A DNA stretch of 64,000 nt from JAGXIT01 sp964387505 (lineage in GTDB: Bacteria; Patescibacteriota; Saccharimonadia; Saccharimonadales; UBA4665), in NCBI GenBank assembly GCA_964387505.1, contig CAYLWF010000025.1, positions 1 to 64,000 of the forward strand, written 5' to 3'. A program made the position numbers and the translations under genes. Below are positions 62,405 to 64,000 of this stretch, piece after piece. Positions within the stretch are counted from its first letter, which is position 1. Each line of letters opens with the position of its first letter. Under the pieces are notes generated by a model that saw only the letters and a list, made by a program, of their open reading frames with translations, had not been told where the DNA came from and made no database searches.

Positions 62405-63361
62405 TTATAGCGTTATTGTTTCATGAAAAGAGGTTTCGTAGCGTGCAGTAATGTCTTCCCGCGTACACTCGTGCGTCTGCGTCCCCACTGTCTCTATAGC
62501 AAAACTCGCGCACGTCGCACCAAGCTGCAGTGAAGCTTGCAGCGGCCAGCCGCGGGCGTAGCCATACAAAAACCCTGCGCGGTAGGCATCGCCTGCGCCA
62601 GTTGGGTCGGCCACTTTTTCAGGCGTGGCAACCCCGATTGCGAGTGGTGTGGGTACATGTTTTCCGGCCGCGCGCGACCCTTCCGGTCCAAGCGTCGTGA
62701 TAACGAGGGGGGTAGCAGCACAAATAGCCGCTATACTCCGGCCAATCTTTTTACTCAAAATCAAAAGCTCATAATCGTTCAAAATGAGTATCTCGGCCGC
62801 CTCGACGCCTGCTGCTAAGTCTTCGGCCGGAGCATTGCTGACCTGCTGGCCAATGTCGTAGCACAGCGTAAGGCCGAGTTCTCTGCATTGTTCAATTTGG
62901 CGACGCATGGTTTTTGGGTCGTGCGGCGAAACGACGACAATTGCGTCAGTGTCTCGCCACGCTTCCAAGTGAAGTTCACCACTGTCAAACATTGCTCCCG
63001 GGTAAAAACCACCTACTTGGTTCTGGTCGCGGTCGGTGATGACATTGAAACTCGCTGTCGGTAGTTTACTTTCGTGCAAGTGCGCAATGTTTACACCGTG
63101 GCGCGCGAGTTTCTCCATGTACTCAACCGCATCTGGCCCGACCGAACCGAGCAAATACGGCTCATCGCCCAGCAGTGCCAACGTATACGCAATGTTTGCC
63201 GCCACGCCGCCGTGGCTATCAGTTAGGCTATCAAGAAAAATGGACACCGAAACGCTCTCCAGCTTCTCCGCGTGCAAATGGTCGCTATACGACCCGCTAA
63301 AACTCATAATCCGGTCAATCGCAATCGACCCCGTCAACACAATCGCCCTCTTCGTACTCAT
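62405..63361 (-). CDS. adoK: PfkB-family kinase, probable adenosine kinase
   Basis: 318 aa. VLTGSIAIDRIMSFSGSYSDHL, HGGVAANIAYTLALLG and FYPGAM follow the mycobacterial-type adenosine kinase pattern; the PfkB second motif is DPTGAGDAYRAGFLYG with the catalytic Asp. Phosphorylates adenosine released by AhcY to AMP. Placing it directly before ahcY fits that role; a different nucleoside or sugar is possible. Start at 63361: TATACT lies 7 nt upstream. Confidence 0.85.
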   Translation of the reverse strand: MSTKRAIVLTGSIAIDRIMSFSGSYSDHLHAEKLESVSVSIFLDSLTDSHGGVAANIAYTLALLGDEPYLLGSVGPDAVEYMEKLARHGVNIAHLHESKLPTASFNVITDRDQNQVGGFYPGAMFDSGELHLEAWRDTDAIVVVSPHDPKTMRRQIEQCRELGLTLCYDIGQQVSNAPAEDLAAGVEAAEILILNDYELLILSKKIGRSIAAICAATPLVITTLGPEGSRAAGKHVPTPLAIGVATPEKVADPTGAGDAYRAGFLYGYARGWPLQASLQLGATCASFAIETVGTQTHECTREDITARYETSFHETITL

Positions 63362-63368
63362 TACATAC

Positions 63369-63396
63369 AGTATACGGTCAGAGAGAGGATTGCCAA
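63369..63396 (-). promoter_or_regulatory. Promoter of adoK-ahcY(-metK), leaderless arrangement
   Basis: TTGGCA (63391-63396), a 16-nt spacer and TATACT (63369-63374); the -10 ends 7 nt before the ATG at 63361. No Shine-Dalgarno. Divergent from the promoter of the next gene. Confidence 0.7.
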
Positions 63397-63415
63397 ACTC
63401 GTAGGCATCTTCGGC

Positions 63416-63421
63416 TATACT
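63416..63421 (+). promoter_or_regulatory. -10 box of the terminal membrane-protein gene
   Basis: TATACT ends 6 nt before the ATG at 63428; no Shine-Dalgarno. The two divergent start codons here are 67 bp apart. Confidence 0.6.
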
Positions 63422-63427
63422 GTAGAC

Positions 63428-64000
63428 ATGACAGACAAGGGCAAAGGGCAAAGGGCAAAGGGCAAAGCTCGTCGGGCTGACAGGAAAATCTCTCAGTTTG
63501 CATATGTCGCAATAGGCATACTGCCAGAGTATCTTGTTGCCGTAGTAGTAGTGTTGGTGCCGTTTCATGCCTTTTTGACGGTTTGGTTATCAACGTTTCT
63601 TGGACACTATACGTTGCTTAGATTGTGGCCAGAGTTTGCTCTGCTACTCCTCTCTGTCTGGCTATTTGCAGGCGGACAGACGAAAACTATCTGGTATAGC
63701 TTCTCTCAGCACCGTTTGGCGTGGCCGATTGTCTTATATCTCGGGCTGACATTCGTTTACTTCGTAATAACCTTGTTTCGCGGAGAAGTTGGCTTACAAG
63801 CAGCCAGCTACGGGCTACTCCTGAGTACTCGTCCGGTCGTCTGGTTCGTGCTTGTGTATGCAGTGGCTAATAGAAACGGCTGGCTACACGAGCACTGGAA
63901 ACCCATTACATTTTGGCCGCTAGTGGTTATTTCGGTCTTTGCGCTTCTGCAGTTCTTTGTGTTGCCGTCCGATTGGCTCAAACATGTGGGGTATGTGAAA
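63428..64000 (+). CDS. Polytopic membrane protein, O-antigen ligase/polymerase-like (partial, 3' end outside the window)
   Basis: 191 codons, open to the window end. A very basic start (MTDKGKGQRAKGKARRADRK) precedes at least five hydrophobic helices (from about residue 24), with short Arg/Gly-rich loops (FRGEVGLQAASYGLLLSTRP). The pattern resembles O-antigen ligase/Wzy proteins, fitting the glycan region, but no catalytic motif is reached. The coding start includes four copies of GGGCAAA. Confidence 0.7.
   Translation, partial: MTDKGKGQRAKGKARRADRKISQFAYVAIGILPEYLVAVVVVLVPFHAFLTVWLSTFLGHYTLLRLWPEFALLLLSVWLFAGGQTKTIWYSFSQHRLAWPIVLYLGLTFVYFVITLFRGEVGLQAASYGLLLSTRPVVWFVLVYAVANRNGWLHEHWKPITFWPLVVISVFALLQFFVLPSDWLKHVGYVK
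63439..63466 (+). repeat. Heptanucleotide tandem repeat GGGCAAA x4 in a coding start
   Basis: Four perfect copies (63439-63445, 63446-63452, 63453-63459, 63460-63466) begin 11 nt after the ATG. Since 7 is not a multiple of three, gain or loss of one copy would shift the frame. Confidence 0.85.

Noticed and set aside
1..64000. UGA recoded to glycine as in SR1/Gracilibacteria
   Set aside because: Several well-defined genes end at UGA (rmlC, the YdcF-like gene, the TraC-like gene), and no core gene contains an in-frame UGA.
1..64000. CRISPR array
   Set aside because: No regularly spaced repeats of 20-40 bp with unique spacers were seen; the only tandem repeats are the 7-bp and 10-bp ones listed.

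Overview
The window looks like chromosomal DNA of a Saccharibacteria (TM7, Patescibacteria/CPR) bacterium. This is inferred from gene content and order, not from a database search. The supporting evidence is: a conserved dnaN-dnaA-oriC-rpmH-rnpA-yidC-jag block; a compact T4SS-like secretion locus with PrgI-type and TrbC-type components; very tight gene packing with ATGA-type overlaps; many first genes with a -10 box only 6-9 nt before the start codon; and UGA used as a normal stop (for example rmlC and the YdcF-like gene), which argues against the SR1/Gracilibacteria code.

Layout. (1) 1-8.2 kb: tRNA-Ser(CGA), tRNA-Arg with a GCG anticodon, a HEPN-like accessory gene, a GT2-GtrA-PIG-L membrane operon, two small membrane proteins (one with an LPXTG-like LANTG tail), tRNA-Ser(GCT), tRNA-Ser(TGA) and comF. 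(2) 8.3-25 kb: hsp20, then a T4SS-like locus. Five VirB2/TrbC-like pilin genes (six pilin domains) run leftward. A VirB6-like giant, PrgI (VirB3-like), a TraC-like protein, VirB4, a VanY-type peptidase protein, a lysozyme/NlpC-like hydrolase and a PEGA protein run rightward. A REP-associated tyrosine transposase with perfect 24-bp inverted ends sits between virB6 and prgI. (3) 25-30 kb: replication origin block with dnaN and dnaA leftward and rpmH, rnpA, yidC and jag rightward; DnaA boxes lie on both sides of dnaA. (4) 30-59.6 kb: a large surface-polysaccharide region. It holds a Wzm/Wzt ABC exporter, many GT2/GT4 glycosyltransferases, a NeuD-like acetyltransferase with a DegT aminotransferase, YfhO-like, GtrA and YdcF-like proteins, the dTDP-rhamnose genes rmlBCDA, a phosphohexomutase, glmS and a WcaJ-type initiating transferase. 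(5) 59.6-63.4 kb: a methyl-cycle operon adoK-ahcY-metK, with a SAM-I-type riboswitch before metK and an unassigned structured RNA upstream of it. (6) 63.4 kb to the end: a truncated membrane protein, probably O-antigen ligase/polymerase-like, with a heptanucleotide repeat at its start.

How the parts fit. UDP-GlcNAc (GlmS), phosphosugars (phosphomannomutase) and dTDP-rhamnose (Rml) would feed glycosyltransferases that build a lipid-linked glycan started by the WcaJ-like enzyme and exported by Wzm/Wzt. The T4SS carries its own wall-cutting enzymes but shows no coupling ATPase, VirB11 or relaxase here. Its position beside oriC suggests a resident chromosomal machine rather than a passing conjugative element. 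The metK-ahcY-adoK trio recycles the by-product of methyl transfer.
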